This document shows, piece by piece, positions 1 to 9,081 of a stretch of 64,000 nucleotides of DNA. Position 1 is the first letter of the stretch. The number at the start of each line of letters is the position of its first letter. The position numbers were made by a program, and so were the translations under genes. Source of the stretch: Ralstonia soli (GTDB lineage Bacteria > Pseudomonadota > Gammaproteobacteria > Burkholderiales > Burkholderiaceae); the NCBI RefSeq assembly GCF_023955655.1, contig NZ_JAMXHT010000002.1, positions 310,001-374,000 of the forward strand, read 5' to 3'. The notes under the pieces were generated by a model. It was not told where the DNA came from and searched no databases. It saw only the letters and a program-made list of their open reading frames with translations.

Positions 1-429
1 TTGCCGGCCCACGGCAGCCACGACGTCCCGCTCGCGCGCGAGCACGATGTCGCGCTGCTCCGGTGACAGGTATTTCACGTCATTGAGCAAGGCCACGTGC
101 CGCGTGCGCGAGGTGGCGTACTCGGCCAGGAACGTGCGGACCAGCAGATGCAGCGTGGCGCGGGCGGAGAGCCTGGCGTGCCGCGCGTCGCTCTCGGCGC
201 GTTCAACCAGATCCGCCAGCCGCCGCGTGTAGCGGTCGAGCAGATCGAACAAGATGGCTTCCTTGCCTTCATAGTAGTGATACAGGCGCGACTTCGAGCC
301 ACCGCATGCAGCGGCGAGCTGGTTCATCGACACGCTCGGGTAGCTGTCGGCCGCAAAGGCTTCGGCGGCGGTGTCGAGCACGCTTTCGCGGCGCAACTCG
401 AATTCGTCTTCGTTCTTGACGCGGGACAT
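1..429 (-). CDS. paaR: TetR-family regulator, probably PaaR (C-terminus cut by window edge)
   Basis: The first 143 codons of a TetR repressor; the frame stays open to base 1, so the gene continues outside the window. An N-terminal helix-turn-helix is visible (SMNQLAAACGGSKSRLYHYY, about residues 31-50), followed by the start of the ligand-binding helices. Betaproteobacterial TetR regulators of this type (PaaR) respond to phenylacetyl-CoA and repress paa operons, and a perfect palindromic operator lies in front of paaG at 3548-3561. ATG at 429 is used; an in-frame ATG at 444 would add five residues, and neither has a strong ribosome site. The TetR family is clear; the PaaR role is inferred from context and resemblance. 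Confidence 0.72.
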   Translation of the reverse strand, partial: MSRVKNEDEFELRRESVLDTAAEAFAADSYPSVSMNQLAAACGGSKSRLYHYYEGKEAILFDLLDRYTRRLADLVERAESDARHARLSARATLHLLVRTFLAEYATSRTRHVALLNDVKYLSPEQRDIVLARERDVVAAVGRQ

Positions 430-688
430 GTCTGGGCGGCACATCGATTGGATGCCCGCCATGTTAACCGGGTGGGTTGCCAGGTGTCGATGCAGTTGCG
501 GCGCATCAGGCGATTTCATGCATGGCCATGAAATCCGGTCCTGCGTCAGCAAATGCGTCCTTGGAAGGTGGCGCGCTCGTGCCTGGGCAGGCGCACTTGG
601 TCGTCTAGTCGACTTGACGGAGTGCCTGCCGCGCGGATCCGGACTATAACCACACATGCCCGACCCTCACTTCGGGCAAAGGCGGTGA

Positions 689-1510
689 ATGATGGAAGCA
701 CGCGGCAACGACAAGGTGTTCGCCGGCTCGATTCCCGAGCTGTATGACACGCTGCTGGTCCCGTTGATCTTTGCGCCCTATGCGGTGGACATGGCTGCCC
801 GGGCCGCACGGGGCACGCCGAAACGCGTACTGGAAGTGGCGGCCGGCACCGGCGCCGTGACGCGCGCGATGGCGCATGCACTCTCAGAAGCCACCGAGAT
901 TGTCGCCACCGACTTGAACCCGCCGATGCTCGATCGCGCTGCCGCGGTAGGCACCACCCGGCCCGTGACGTGGCAACAGGCCGATGCGCAGCAGTTGCCG
1001 TTTGATGACGGCAGCTTTGACCTCGTGGTCTGCCAGTTTGGCGTGATGTTCTTTCCAGACCGGCCCAAGGCCTTTGCTGAGGCGCGGCGCGTGCTGACAC
1101 CGGGCGGAACGCTGCTCTTCAGCGTATGGGATCGCATCGAGGACAACGATTTCGCAAACGCCGTCACGCGTGCCCTGGCGAAACGCTTTCCCGAGAACCC
1201 GCCGATGTTTCTGGCACGCACGCCGCATGGCCACTACGATCGCGCCGCGCTTCAGGCAGATGCACGCCAGGGCGGTTTTGCCGCAGAACTCGCCTGTGAT
1301 GTCGTGACAGCACGCAGCCGCGCAGATACGGCGCGCGTGGTGGCCATGGCCTACTGCCAGGGCACCCCAGTGCGAGGCGAGCTGGAGGCTTTGGGCCCCA
1401 CTGCCTTGGACGATGCCACCGATGCCTGCACAGACGCGTTGGCCGCACAGTTTGGCGCCGGGCCGGTCGATGGAAAGCTTCAGGCGCTGATGTTCAGCGT
1501 CACGGCCTGA
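689..1510 (+). CDS. class I SAM-dependent methyltransferase
   Basis: A 273-residue Rossmann methyltransferase of the Methyltransf_11/UbiE-like type. The SAM-binding motif I is VLEVAAGTG (residues 47-55), followed by the acidic motif TDLNPPML and the post-II stretch FDLVVCQFGVMFFPD. The substrate cannot be told from sequence; proteins like this methylate small molecules or lipids. It is divergent from the TetR gene with about 260 bp between them, and has no evident link to phenylacetate metabolism. Start ATG 689 (or the adjacent ATG 692). Confidence 0.8.
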   Translation: MMEARGNDKVFAGSIPELYDTLLVPLIFAPYAVDMAARAARGTPKRVLEVAAGTGAVTRAMAHALSEATEIVATDLNPPMLDRAAAVGTTRPVTWQQADAQQLPFDDGSFDLVVCQFGVMFFPDRPKAFAEARRVLTPGGTLLFSVWDRIEDNDFANAVTRALAKRFPENPPMFLARTPHGHYDRAALQADARQGGFAAELACDVVTARSRADTARVVAMAYCQGTPVRGELEALGPTALDDATDACTDALAAQFGAGPVDGKLQALMFSVTA

Positions 1511-1537
1511 GATATCGGTAGGTGCTACGCAAAGGTG

Positions 1538-2674
1538 TCACGGCTTTTGCGTGCCCAGTCGCGTGCGCCAGGCATGCCGCCGGTCGCGCATCCAAGCGAT
1601 CGTGCGACGGCCCAGCGCAATGGACGGCAGTTCCACATAGCGATGCAGCAGCATGGCCAGCACAAGCGTGAGCGCAAGGTTGACGGCGAACAGCATCAAC
1701 TGTGTACCGATCCATTGCGGCGACAGCACGCCCACCAGCCGGTGCGTGGCTTCGATCACGCTCGGGTGCGCCAGGTATAACGCGTACGACAGCTCGCCCA
1801 GCCAGACAGCGACACGTGGCACGCGCAGTTCACCGCAGTGCTCCATGGCCACCATGCCGATCAGCAGAGCGCCTGCGGGTAGCCCGCGCCAGAACAGGTC
1901 GAACTTGGGTGCCGGCCCCACCGCCGACATCACGAAGGTCGCCACGCCCACGGCCAGCAGCACGCGCGCAAACGCGGGTGTCAGGCGCTGGCGATGTGCC
2001 GCATACAGCCATGCCAGCCCCGCTCCCAGCAGGAACTCCAGCACCAGCGGATTGGCGGCCATGGCCTGCAGCGGCGTGGCCCAGTCGTACAGCGCTTCCG
2101 GGTTGCGCAGCACGATGCCGCTGTGCCAGAACGGCATGATGATCGTTGTGGTGAACAGCGCCAGTGCCACCAGAGCCAGCGCACGCCGGCCGAACAGCGC
2201 CAGCCCCAACGCGCACAACGCGTAGAAGAACACCTCGTAGTTGAGTGACCAGCCGACGTACAGCGCCGGATACCCGAAGTAGGGTGCATCCACATTGGCC
2301 TGTGGCATGAACGCCAGCGACGAGAGCAGCACGCCCGCCGACACCGGATTGAGCCAGGTGGAGTGCAGCACCGACATGAGCCAGTAGGGCGGTGCCAGCC
2401 GAAATGCGCGCTTGACGAGAAATTCGCCGGGCGGCTCCGGCTCTTTTCCCGTGCCCTGGCCCAGAATGGCGACCCACGCGATGATGAAGCCGCTGATGAC
2501 GAAGAACACATCTACGCCCACATGCCCGCGCTTGATCACATGCGTGGTCAGCCACGGGAGGGCGGGAATGTCGGCATGGGCCAGGGCGAGCCCGGAGTGA
2601 TACACCACCACGTACAGCGCGGCAAAACCCCGCAGTGCCTGGATGCTCAGAAGGGACGACGAAGAACGGGTCAC
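1538..2674 (-). CDS. acyltransferase 3 family (OafA/YrhL-like) membrane protein
   Basis: A 378-residue polytopic inner-membrane protein that begins with the family signature IQALRGFAALYVVVYH, containing the conserved Arg and His, followed by many hydrophobic segments. Members transfer acyl groups, often acetyl, to sugars of lipopolysaccharide, exopolysaccharide or secondary products. The start is a GTG at 2674; no upstream ATG in frame fits the family N-terminus. It is convergent with the methyltransferase gene. The acceptor is unknown, with no polysaccharide genes nearby. Confidence 0.82.
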   Translation of the reverse strand: MTRSSSSLLSIQALRGFAALYVVVYHSGLALAHADIPALPWLTTHVIKRGHVGVDVFFVISGFIIAWVAILGQGTGKEPEPPGEFLVKRAFRLAPPYWLMSVLHSTWLNPVSAGVLLSSLAFMPQANVDAPYFGYPALYVGWSLNYEVFFYALCALGLALFGRRALALVALALFTTTIIMPFWHSGIVLRNPEALYDWATPLQAMAANPLVLEFLLGAGLAWLYAAHRQRLTPAFARVLLAVGVATFVMSAVGPAPKFDLFWRGLPAGALLIGMVAMEHCGELRVPRVAVWLGELSYALYLAHPSVIEATHRLVGVLSPQWIGTQLMLFAVNLALTLVLAMLLHRYVELPSIALGRRTIAWMRDRRHAWRTRLGTQKP

Positions 2675-2772
2675 GCAGCATGGACGACGGCAGCGCGGTC
2701 GAGGCTCCGCTGCCGTCCTGTTATCGACAATTCAACTGTTTCAGCAAGCGGTGTGCCGCGTGATCACACCGC

Positions 2773-3204
2773 CTACGGCTGCTTGGCCGCGAGCTCGGCA
2801 CGCAGGCGTTCTTCACGCTCGCGGGCCTCCGGCGTGAACTCCGGACCAAAATCTTCCGCTTCAAACACGCGGCGGATCTCCAGACGCACATTGCCGCCGC
2901 CATCCAGCGCGGGCCAGCGCTTGACCCATTCGAGGGCTTCCTCCTCCGATTTGACCTGCAGCATGGCGTAGCCGGCAATCAGCCCCTTGGCTTCGGCAAA
3001 GGGGCCGTCGATCACCGTCGGCTTGCCGTCCTTGAACTCCACACGTGCGCCGCGCGAACTGGGGTGCAGGCCTTCGCCGCCTAGCAGCACACCTGCGTTG
3101 GCGAGCTCTTCCATGTACTTGCCCATGGCGGTGAGCAGTGCCTCGCTGGGCATCACGGAGGCTTCGGTGTCTTGGTCGGCCAGTCGCAGGACCATGAATC
3201 GCAT
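2773..3204 (-). CDS. YCII-related (DGPF-domain) protein
   Basis: A 143-residue soluble protein of the YCII/DGPF family, with the hallmark VIDGPFAEAKGLIAGYAML. Relatives have a ferredoxin-like alpha+beta fold and are often encoded near ECF sigma factors; their biochemical role is mostly unknown. The start at 3204 is set by a good ribosome site (AAGGAG) just upstream and by alignment with MRFMVLRLAD at the family N-terminus. The last 40 residues are a charged helical tail rich in Glu and Arg. Confidence 0.78.
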   Translation of the reverse strand: MRFMVLRLADQDTEASVMPSEALLTAMGKYMEELANAGVLLGGEGLHPSSRGARVEFKDGKPTVIDGPFAEAKGLIAGYAMLQVKSEEEALEWVKRWPALDGGGNVRLEIRRVFEAEDFGPEFTPEAREREERLRAELAAKQP

Positions 3205-3619
3205 GGCGTTTCTCCTTGGGTTCGGTTGGGTAGGGTAGGCGCCGCTAGAGTATTCGCGCCCTGACTTGTACGTCGAATGAAGAGTGGTGGGAATCGGCAT
3301 GATCGGCAATAAAAAGTGCAACAACGTGCAGGAGTACGGTGGCACACCGGTCTCGTGCGGGAGCTGATGACGCGGCGCACGTCTCCCTACGCGATGACGC
3401 GTCCGGGGGGGCCACCGTCTCTTCGCAGCGCCAGCAGCACATGCTTCAGCACCCTTCGGGCCCAGATAGACGGAGGGGGAAACGTAGGCTGAGGGTTTTC
3501 ACCGATCTGATTGCGCTACATCAAACCTGCGAACGATATTATTATTAACCGACCGGTCGGTCTGCTAATGATTTGAGTCGAATCAAGCACATACGCACCT
3601 CGACGTACTAGGAGACGAG
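3205..3619. promoter_or_regulatory. intergenic control region upstream of the paa operon
   Basis: A 415-bp non-coding stretch between the divergent YCII-like gene and paaG. The part next to paaG holds a perfect palindrome (3548-3561) in a locally AT-rich stretch. A possible promoter is TTGCGC (3511-3516) with GATATT (3535-3540) 18 bp downstream; this is tentative. A ribosome site AGGAGA lies just before the paaG ATG. I see nothing coding in the region. Confidence 0.55.
3548..3561. promoter_or_regulatory. perfect 14-bp palindrome, probable TetR/PaaR operator
   Basis: ACCGACCGGTCGGT reads identically on both strands and lies 58 bp before the paaG start codon, just downstream of the tentative -10 element. 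A repressor bound here would block initiation or clearance. CG-rich palindromes of this form are typical TetR-family operators, and PaaR sites in betaproteobacteria are of this kind. I did not find a second copy by eye in the window. Confidence 0.7.
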
Positions 3620-4411
3620 ATGTCTGAGCCCCTGATCCTGTCCTCGCAGACCGGATCCGTCCGCACCCTCACGCTGAATCGCCCGCAGTCGCTCAACAGC
3701 CTGAACAGCGCCATGCTGGGGGCATTGCTCGATGCACTCGGTCACATTGCGGGCGACGCCACCGTGCGTTGCGTCGTGCTGACCGGTGCGGGCCGGGCGT
3801 TCTGCGCGGGACAGGATCTTGCCGATCCGCTGGTGGCTCCCGGCAACGCGCCCAAGGATCTTGGCGTCATGATCGAGCGCTTCTATCAACCGCTGGTGCA
3901 GCGGATTCGCTCGATGCCGACGCCGGTCGTGGCGGCGGTCAATGGTGTGGCTGCAGGGGCGGGCGCCAATATCGCGCTGAACTGCGACATCGTCATCGCA
4001 GCACGCGGCGCGAGCTTCATCCAGGCGTTTTCGAAGATTGGGCTGGCGCCCGATACGGGCGGCACTTGGCTGCTGCCGCGCCTGGTTGGCCGGGCAAATG
4101 CACTGGGCCTCACGTTGCTGGGCGACAAGCTCGGCGCTGAAGACGCAGAGCGCATCGGGTTGATCTGGAAGTGCGTTGATGACGCCTCTCTTCTTGATGA
4201 AGCGCAGGCGATCGCGCAGCGCCTGGCTGCCATGCCGACCAAGGCGCTTGTCGCCACGCGGTGCGCACTCGACCGTGCCGGGTTGCTGTCAATGGAAGCC
4301 GCCCTGGAGGCGGAGACGCAACTGCAGCGTGAACTGGGCTTCGCGCACGACTACAACGAAGGTGTTGCGGCATTCGTTGCCAAGCGCACGCCGGCATTTA
4401 CCGACCGCTGA
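3620..4411 (+). CDS. paaG: 1,2-epoxyphenylacetyl-CoA isomerase PaaG
   Basis: A 263-residue crotonase-fold protein and the first gene of the phenylacetate operon. PaaG converts ring-1,2-epoxyphenylacetyl-CoA to oxepin-CoA and also isomerises a later enoyl-CoA. Visible signatures are the substrate-binding loop AFCAGQDLADP, the oxyanion-hole glycines in NGVAAGAGANIALNCDIVIA, and IGLAPDTGGTWLLPRLVG. A ribosome site AGGAGA precedes the ATG. paaH follows after 7 bp. Length and motifs fit E. coli PaaG. Confidence 0.93.
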   Translation: MSEPLILSSQTGSVRTLTLNRPQSLNSLNSAMLGALLDALGHIAGDATVRCVVLTGAGRAFCAGQDLADPLVAPGNAPKDLGVMIERFYQPLVQRIRSMPTPVVAAVNGVAAGAGANIALNCDIVIAARGASFIQAFSKIGLAPDTGGTWLLPRLVGRANALGLTLLGDKLGAEDAERIGLIWKCVDDASLLDEAQAIAQRLAAMPTKALVATRCALDRAGLLSMEAALEAETQLQRELGFAHDYNEGVAAFVAKRTPAFTDR

Positions 4412-4418
4412 CATCGCC

Positions 4419-5942
4419 ATGTCCTACCACTTCGATATTCAAACGCCCGTTGCCGTGATCGGCGCGGGCAGCATGGGCGCCGGCATCGCGCAGGTTGCCG
4501 CGCAAGCGGGGCACCCGGTGCGCCTGTATGACGCGCAGCAGGGCGCCGCCGACGCCGGCCGCACGCGCATTGCCGCGGACATCGCCGGTGCCGTCAAGCG
4601 CGGCCGGATCGCCGCCGAAGATGGCGATGCAATTCTCAACCGCATCCAGGTCGTGGACAGCGTGGGTGACCTGAAGGGATGCCGCCTCGCCGTGGAGGCG
4701 ATCGTCGAGCGCCTGGACATCAAGCAATCGCTGTTCAAGCAGCTTGAAGCGACGCTTGGACCTGATGCCATCCTCGCGACGAATACCTCGTCGATTTCGG
4801 TGACGGCTGTTGCCCAAGCGCTCGAACACCCGGGGCGCGTGGTCGGCTGGCACTTCTTCAACCCGGCCACGCGCATGAAGCTGGTCGAGATCATCGCGGG
4901 TGTGCGGACCGAGCCTGAAGTGGTCCGCGCCATGCACGCGCTGTCGGCGGCTTGGGGCAAGACATCGGTGGATGCGCCCAACGCGCCGGGTTTTATCGTG
5001 AATCGCGTGGCCCGGCCGCTTTATGCCGAAGGACTGCGCCTGCTGGCCGAGCGCATCGCCGATGCGCCGACCATCGACCGCCTGATGCGCGAAGCCGGCG
5101 GGTTTGCGATGGGGCCGTTTGAGCTGATGGACCTCATCGGGGTAGAGGTCAACCTATCCGTGACGGAATCCGTATTCCAGGCGACGGCATACGACCCGCG
5201 CTATGCACCGCACCTGATCCAACAGGAGCTTGTGCGATCGGGGCGTTACGGTCGCAAGTCCGGGCATGGCTTCTACGACTACAGCGCGGACGCCGCTGCA
5301 CCACAGGCACTGCCGGTGCGGCCCGCTGCGAATGCGCCCGTCCTGCGCCATGCGGATGCACTGGGGCTGCTGCAGCCGCTGGTGGCGCGCCTGCAAGGCG
5401 CTGGCGTGAAGCTGGCCAACGACGCATCGCTGCCGGCGGACACCTTGGCGATGGGCGACGTTCGACTTGCCGTCACCGATGGCCGTACCGCCACCGAAGT
5501 GGCATCCGAAGCGTTCGGCAACACGGTCGTGCTCCTGGACCTGGCGCGTGACTACGCGACGACCAAGGTCATTGGCGCGGCAGCGAGCGAAGGCGCGAAC
5601 GCGCAACTGGCTGGCCTGGCTGCAGCGCTGGCGCCCGCAGGCATCGAAGTGCTGGCAATGAACGACGTGGCTGGCCTGGTCGTCATGCGCACGGTGTGCT
5701 GCCTGGCCAACGAAGCCGCCGACGTGGTGACCTGGAGTGGCGCAAAACCGGCCGATATCGATACGGCCATGCGCCTGGGGACAGCGTATCCGCAGGGGCC
5801 GCTGGCGTGGGCCGATGCGATCGGCACCTCGCGCGTCGCGCTCACGCTCGCCAATCTGCTCAAGCATTACGGCGACGTGCGCTATCGCCGCTCGCCAGAA
5901 CTGTCGAAGAAGCATTTCTCCAAGGGAACGTTCCATGACTGA
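4419..5942 (+). CDS. paaH: 3-hydroxyadipyl-CoA dehydrogenase PaaH
   Basis: A 507-residue NAD-dependent 3-hydroxyacyl-CoA dehydrogenase that oxidises 3-hydroxyadipyl-CoA to 3-oxoadipyl-CoA late in the phenylacetate pathway. The Rossmann motif GAGSMGAGIA lies at residues 15-24, and the dehydrogenase signature (HFFNPATRMKLVEII) and the C-terminal domain (PGFIVNRVARPLYAEG) are clear. The second, more degenerate C-terminal domain is as in the E. coli enzyme. ATG 4419 gives the family N-terminus; the open frame extends upstream inside paaG but is not coding there. It overlaps paaI by 8 bp. Confidence 0.93.
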   Translation: MSYHFDIQTPVAVIGAGSMGAGIAQVAAQAGHPVRLYDAQQGAADAGRTRIAADIAGAVKRGRIAAEDGDAILNRIQVVDSVGDLKGCRLAVEAIVERLDIKQSLFKQLEATLGPDAILATNTSSISVTAVAQALEHPGRVVGWHFFNPATRMKLVEIIAGVRTEPEVVRAMHALSAAWGKTSVDAPNAPGFIVNRVARPLYAEGLRLLAERIADAPTIDRLMREAGGFAMGPFELMDLIGVEVNLSVTESVFQATAYDPRYAPHLIQQELVRSGRYGRKSGHGFYDYSADAAAPQALPVRPAANAPVLRHADALGLLQPLVARLQGAGVKLANDASLPADTLAMGDVRLAVTDGRTATEVASEAFGNTVVLLDLARDYATTKVIGAAASEGANAQLAGLAAALAPAGIEVLAMNDVAGLVVMRTVCCLANEAADVVTWSGAKPADIDTAMRLGTAYPQGPLAWADAIGTSRVALTLANLLKHYGDVRYRRSPELSKKHFSKGTFHD

Positions 5943-6375
5943 GCCGCATCCGCAGACGATTGCAGACGAGGTCTGCAAAACCATGTTCGCCAACGACAAG
6001 GCAACGCGCGGCCTGGGCATGAAGATCGACGCCGTCGGCCCCGGGCGCGCAACGATGTCGATGACGGTGCAGGAGACCATGCTCAACGGGCACGGCACCT
6101 GCCACGGCGGGTTCATCGCCGCACTGGCGGATTCCTCGTTTGCGTTTGCCTGCAACTCGTATAACGAGATGACTGTTGCCTCGGGTTTCAGCATCGACTT
6201 CATGGCGCCCGCGTGGCCCGGCGATGTGTTGACGGCGACGTGCGTGGAGGTGTCCCGCGCTGGCCGCACCGGCGTGTACGACACCGAGATCACCAATCAA
6301 CGGAACGAACGCATTGCCGTGTTTCGCGGCCGTTCCTACACCATTAAAGGAAAGCCGGCGACCGCCGCGCGATAG
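5935..6375 (+). CDS. paaI: hydroxyphenylacetyl-CoA thioesterase PaaI
   Basis: A 146-residue hotdog-fold thioesterase. PaaI removes CoA from dead-end (hydroxy)phenylacetyl-CoA intermediates and so rescues the CoA pool. The catalytic segment NGHGTCHGGFIAALADSSFA is present, with the conserved Asp and Gly residues. The start codon overlaps the end of paaH, indicating translational coupling. Length is close to the 140 residues of E. coli PaaI. Confidence 0.92.
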   Translation: MTEPHPQTIADEVCKTMFANDKATRGLGMKIDAVGPGRATMSMTVQETMLNGHGTCHGGFIAALADSSFAFACNSYNEMTVASGFSIDFMAPAWPGDVLTATCVEVSRAGRTGVYDTEITNQRNERIAVFRGRSYTIKGKPATAAR

Positions 6376-6384
6376 GAGACCCCC

Positions 6385-7701
6385 ATGGTTATGAGCCGCC
6401 CCACAGCCGACGACCTGGACCCGATTGAGCGGGCCAGTCGCGACGAGATCAGCGCGCTGCAACTCGATCGCCTGAAGGCGACACTGCAGCATGCGTATGA
6501 CAACGTCCCGCACTACCGCAAGGCCTTTGATGACAAGGGTGTGCACCCGAGCGACCTGAAGCAGTTGAGCGATCTGGCGAAGTTTCCGTTTACGACCAAG
6601 AAGGACTTGCGCGACAACTATCCGTTCGGACTCTTCGCCGTGCCTCGCGAGAAGGTGGCGCGCATTCACGCTTCGTCTGGCACGACAGGCAAGCCCACGG
6701 TGGTCGGCTACACCAAGAACGATATCGACACGTGGGCCAACCTGGTCGCACGCTCGATCCGTGCGGCGGGCGGCCGGGCCGGCGACATGGTGCACATCGC
6801 CTACGGCTACGGGCTATTCACCGGCGGGCTCGGTGCGCACTACGGCGCCGAGCGCGCAGGCTGCACGGTGGTACCGATGTCCGGCGGCCAGACCGAGAAG
6901 CAGGTCCAGCTGATCCAGGATTTCAAGCCCGACATCATCATGGTCACCCCGAGCTACATGCAGGTGATCATCGAAGAATTCGTGCGCCAGGGGCTGGACC
7001 CGGCGGCCAGTTCGCTCAAGGTCGGCATCTTCGGCGCGGAGCCCTGGACCGAGGCCATGCGCCGCGACATCGAGCAGAAGGCCGGCATCAGCGCGGTCGA
7101 CATCTACGGCCTGTCCGAAGTGATGGGCCCTGGCGTGGCGAGCGAATGCATCGAGACCAAGGACGGCCCCGTCATTTGGGAAGACCACTTCTTCCCCGAA
7201 ATCATCGACCCGGAAACCGGCGAAGTGCTGCCCGATGGCGAGGAGGGCGAGCTCGTCTTCACGTCGTTGACGAAGGAGGCGCTGCCCATCATCCGCTACC
7301 GCACGCGTGACCTGACGCGCCTGCTGCCGCCGACCGCACGTGCGTTCCGGCGCATGGGCAAGATCGTGGGCCGCAGCGACGACATGCTGATCATCCGCGG
7401 CGTAAATGTCTTCCCCACGCAGGTGGAAGAGATCGTGCTGCAGCACGCGAAGCTGTCGGGCCAGTACCAGATTTTCGTGAGCCGCGAGGGCTTGCTGGAT
7501 CAGGTGGAAGTGCGCTGCGAACTGCAGCCGCAGCACGTTGAGATGGGCGGTGACGAGATTCGCGAGATCGCCAACTGGCTCCAGTACCGCATCAAGACGC
7601 TGGTGGGCATTTCCACGCGCGTCACGGTGCTTGCACCCGCGTCCATTGAGCGGACGCAGACTGGCAAGGCCCGACGGGTCGTCGATTCCCGCCCGCGCTG
7701 A
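6385..7701 (+). CDS. paaK: phenylacetate-CoA ligase PaaK
   Basis: A 438-residue adenylate-forming enzyme that activates phenylacetate with ATP and CoA, the committed step of the pathway. The AMP-binding P-loop is SSGTTGKPTVVGYT (residues 97-110); further signatures are DIYGLSEVMGPGVA and the C-terminal hinge GRSDDMLIIRGVNVFPTQVE. A ribosome site TAGGAG lies 6 nt before ATG 6385. It sits between paaI and the oxygenase genes rather than at the operon end as in E. coli. Confidence 0.95.
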   Translation: MVMSRPTADDLDPIERASRDEISALQLDRLKATLQHAYDNVPHYRKAFDDKGVHPSDLKQLSDLAKFPFTTKKDLRDNYPFGLFAVPREKVARIHASSGTTGKPTVVGYTKNDIDTWANLVARSIRAAGGRAGDMVHIAYGYGLFTGGLGAHYGAERAGCTVVPMSGGQTEKQVQLIQDFKPDIIMVTPSYMQVIIEEFVRQGLDPAASSLKVGIFGAEPWTEAMRRDIEQKAGISAVDIYGLSEVMGPGVASECIETKDGPVIWEDHFFPEIIDPETGEVLPDGEEGELVFTSLTKEALPIIRYRTRDLTRLLPPTARAFRRMGKIVGRSDDMLIIRGVNVFPTQVEEIVLQHAKLSGQYQIFVSREGLLDQVEVRCELQPQHVEMGGDEIREIANWLQYRIKTLVGISTRVTVLAPASIERTQTGKARRVVDSRPR

Positions 7702-7737
7702 AGCCGCGGTCATTGAACCAACCAAAGAGGAAACGCC

Positions 7738-8760
7738 ATGTACACACAGGCCATGGACACGATGGGCCGAGAGCCGGATGAATCCTTGAAGGCAGTGGCT
7801 TCTGCGGACGAGGCAGCGCTCCAGGCGAACTTCGACGCGCACATCGATGCCGGCAACTACGTCGAAGCCAAGGACTGGATGCCGCAGAACTACCGCAAGA
7901 CGCTGGTGCGTCAGATCAGCCAGCACGCGCATTCCGAGATCGTCGGCATGCTGCCCGAAGGCAACTGGATCACGCGCGCGCCTACGCTCAAGCGCAAGAC
8001 CATCCTGCTGGCCAAGGTGCAGGACGAGGCCGGGCACGGGCTGTACCTGTATTCGGCTGCGGAAACGCTCGGCACCTCGCGCGATGAAATGCTGGAAGCG
8101 CTGCACACGGGCAAGGCGAAGTACAGCTCGATCTTCAACTACCCGACGCTCACGTGGGCTGACATGGGCACGATCGGCTGGCTGGTGGATGGCGCGGCCA
8201 TCATGAACCAGGTACCGATCTGCCGCTGCTCGTATGCGCCGTATGCGCGCGCCATGATCCGCATCTGCCGTGAAGAGAGCTTTCACCAGCGCCAGGGCTT
8301 TGACGCGCTGCTGGTGATGATGCAGCAGGGCACGGATGCACAGAGGGCCATGGTGCAGGACGCCGTCAACCGCTGGTGGTGGCCGTGCCTGATGATGTTC
8401 GGCCCGCCCGACGACCAGTCTCCCAACTCGGCACAGTCGATGCGCTGGGGCATCAAGCGCGTCAGCAACGACGAGCTGCGCCAGAAGTTCATCGACGCCA
8501 CGGTCGAGCAGGCCAAGGTGCTGGGCGTGACGCTGCCGGACCCTGACCTCAAATGGAATGCAGAGCGCGAGCACTACGACCACGGCCCCATCGACTGGGA
8601 CGAATTCTGGCGTGTCGTGGGCGGCAATGGCCCGTGCAACCGCGAGCGACTGGGCACGCGCGTCAAGGCCTGGGAAGACGGCGCATGGGTGCGCGAGGCC
8701 GCCTTGGCTTTCGCCAGCAAGCAATCCGACAAGCAGTCCAACACTCAGCAAGTGGCTTGA
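7738..8760 (+). CDS. paaA: phenylacetyl-CoA epoxidase subunit A (diiron catalytic)
   Basis: A 340-residue catalytic alpha subunit of the ring-1,2-phenylacetyl-CoA epoxidase, a bacterial diiron multicomponent monooxygenase acting in the cytoplasm. The two Glu...ExxH-type ligand clusters are visible as [17 protein letters not shown] and [16 protein letters not shown]. It forms a heterotetramer with PaaC and receives electrons from PaaE. Start ATG 7738 follows the purine-rich AAAGAGGAAA. The first gene of a tightly packed paaABCDE block. Confidence 0.95.
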   Translation: MYTQAMDTMGREPDESLKAVASADEAALQANFDAHIDAGNYVEAKDWMPQNYRKTLVRQISQHAHSEIVGMLPEGNWITRAPTLKRKTILLAKVQDEAGHGLYLYSAAETLGTSRDEMLEALHTGKAKYSSIFNYPTLTWADMGTIGWLVDGAAIMNQVPICRCSYAPYARAMIRICREESFHQRQGFDALLVMMQQGTDAQRAMVQDAVNRWWWPCLMMFGPPDDQSPNSAQSMRWGIKRVSNDELRQKFIDATVEQAKVLGVTLPDPDLKWNAEREHYDHGPIDWDEFWRVVGGNGPCNRERLGTRVKAWEDGAWVREAALAFASKQSDKQSNTQQVA

Positions 8761-8782
8761 CCCGACTCGAAGAGGAATCGAC

Positions 8783-9073
8783 ATGACAACGCAAAACGAA
8801 TGGCCGCTGTGGGAAGTCTTTGTGCGGGCCAAGGCCGGTCTGGATCACAAGCACTGCGGCAGCCTGCACGCCGCCGACGCCAAGATGGCGATCCAGCTCG
8901 CGCGCGATGTCTACACGCGCCGGCAGGAAGGGACCAGCGTGTGGGTGGTGCGCTCCACCGACATCGTGGCGAGCGACCCGCACACGAAGGACGCGTACTT
9001 TGATCCGGCGGAAGACAAGGTGTATCGCCACCCGACCTTCTACACGCTGCCCGAATCCGTCGACCACATGTGA
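8783..9073 (+). CDS. paaB: phenylacetyl-CoA epoxidase subunit B
   Basis: A 96-residue small subunit required for epoxidase activity, close to the usual 95 residues. The family pattern NEWPLWEVFVRAKAGLDHKH is at the N-terminus, and VVRSTDIVASDPHTKDAYF follows. ATG 8783 with AGAGGAA upstream is the only start compatible with the family. Its stop overlaps a potential GTG start of paaC. Confidence 0.95.
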   Translation: MTTQNEWPLWEVFVRAKAGLDHKHCGSLHAADAKMAIQLARDVYTRRQEGTSVWVVRSTDIVASDPHTKDAYFDPAEDKVYRHPTFYTLPESVDHM

Positions 9074-9081
9074 GCGCAGCC

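Noticed and set aside
6814-8832. 672-codon open frame on the minus strand across paaK and paaA
   Set aside because: It lies antisense to two highly conserved genes; high third-position GC keeps the reverse frame open. No domain or ribosome site.
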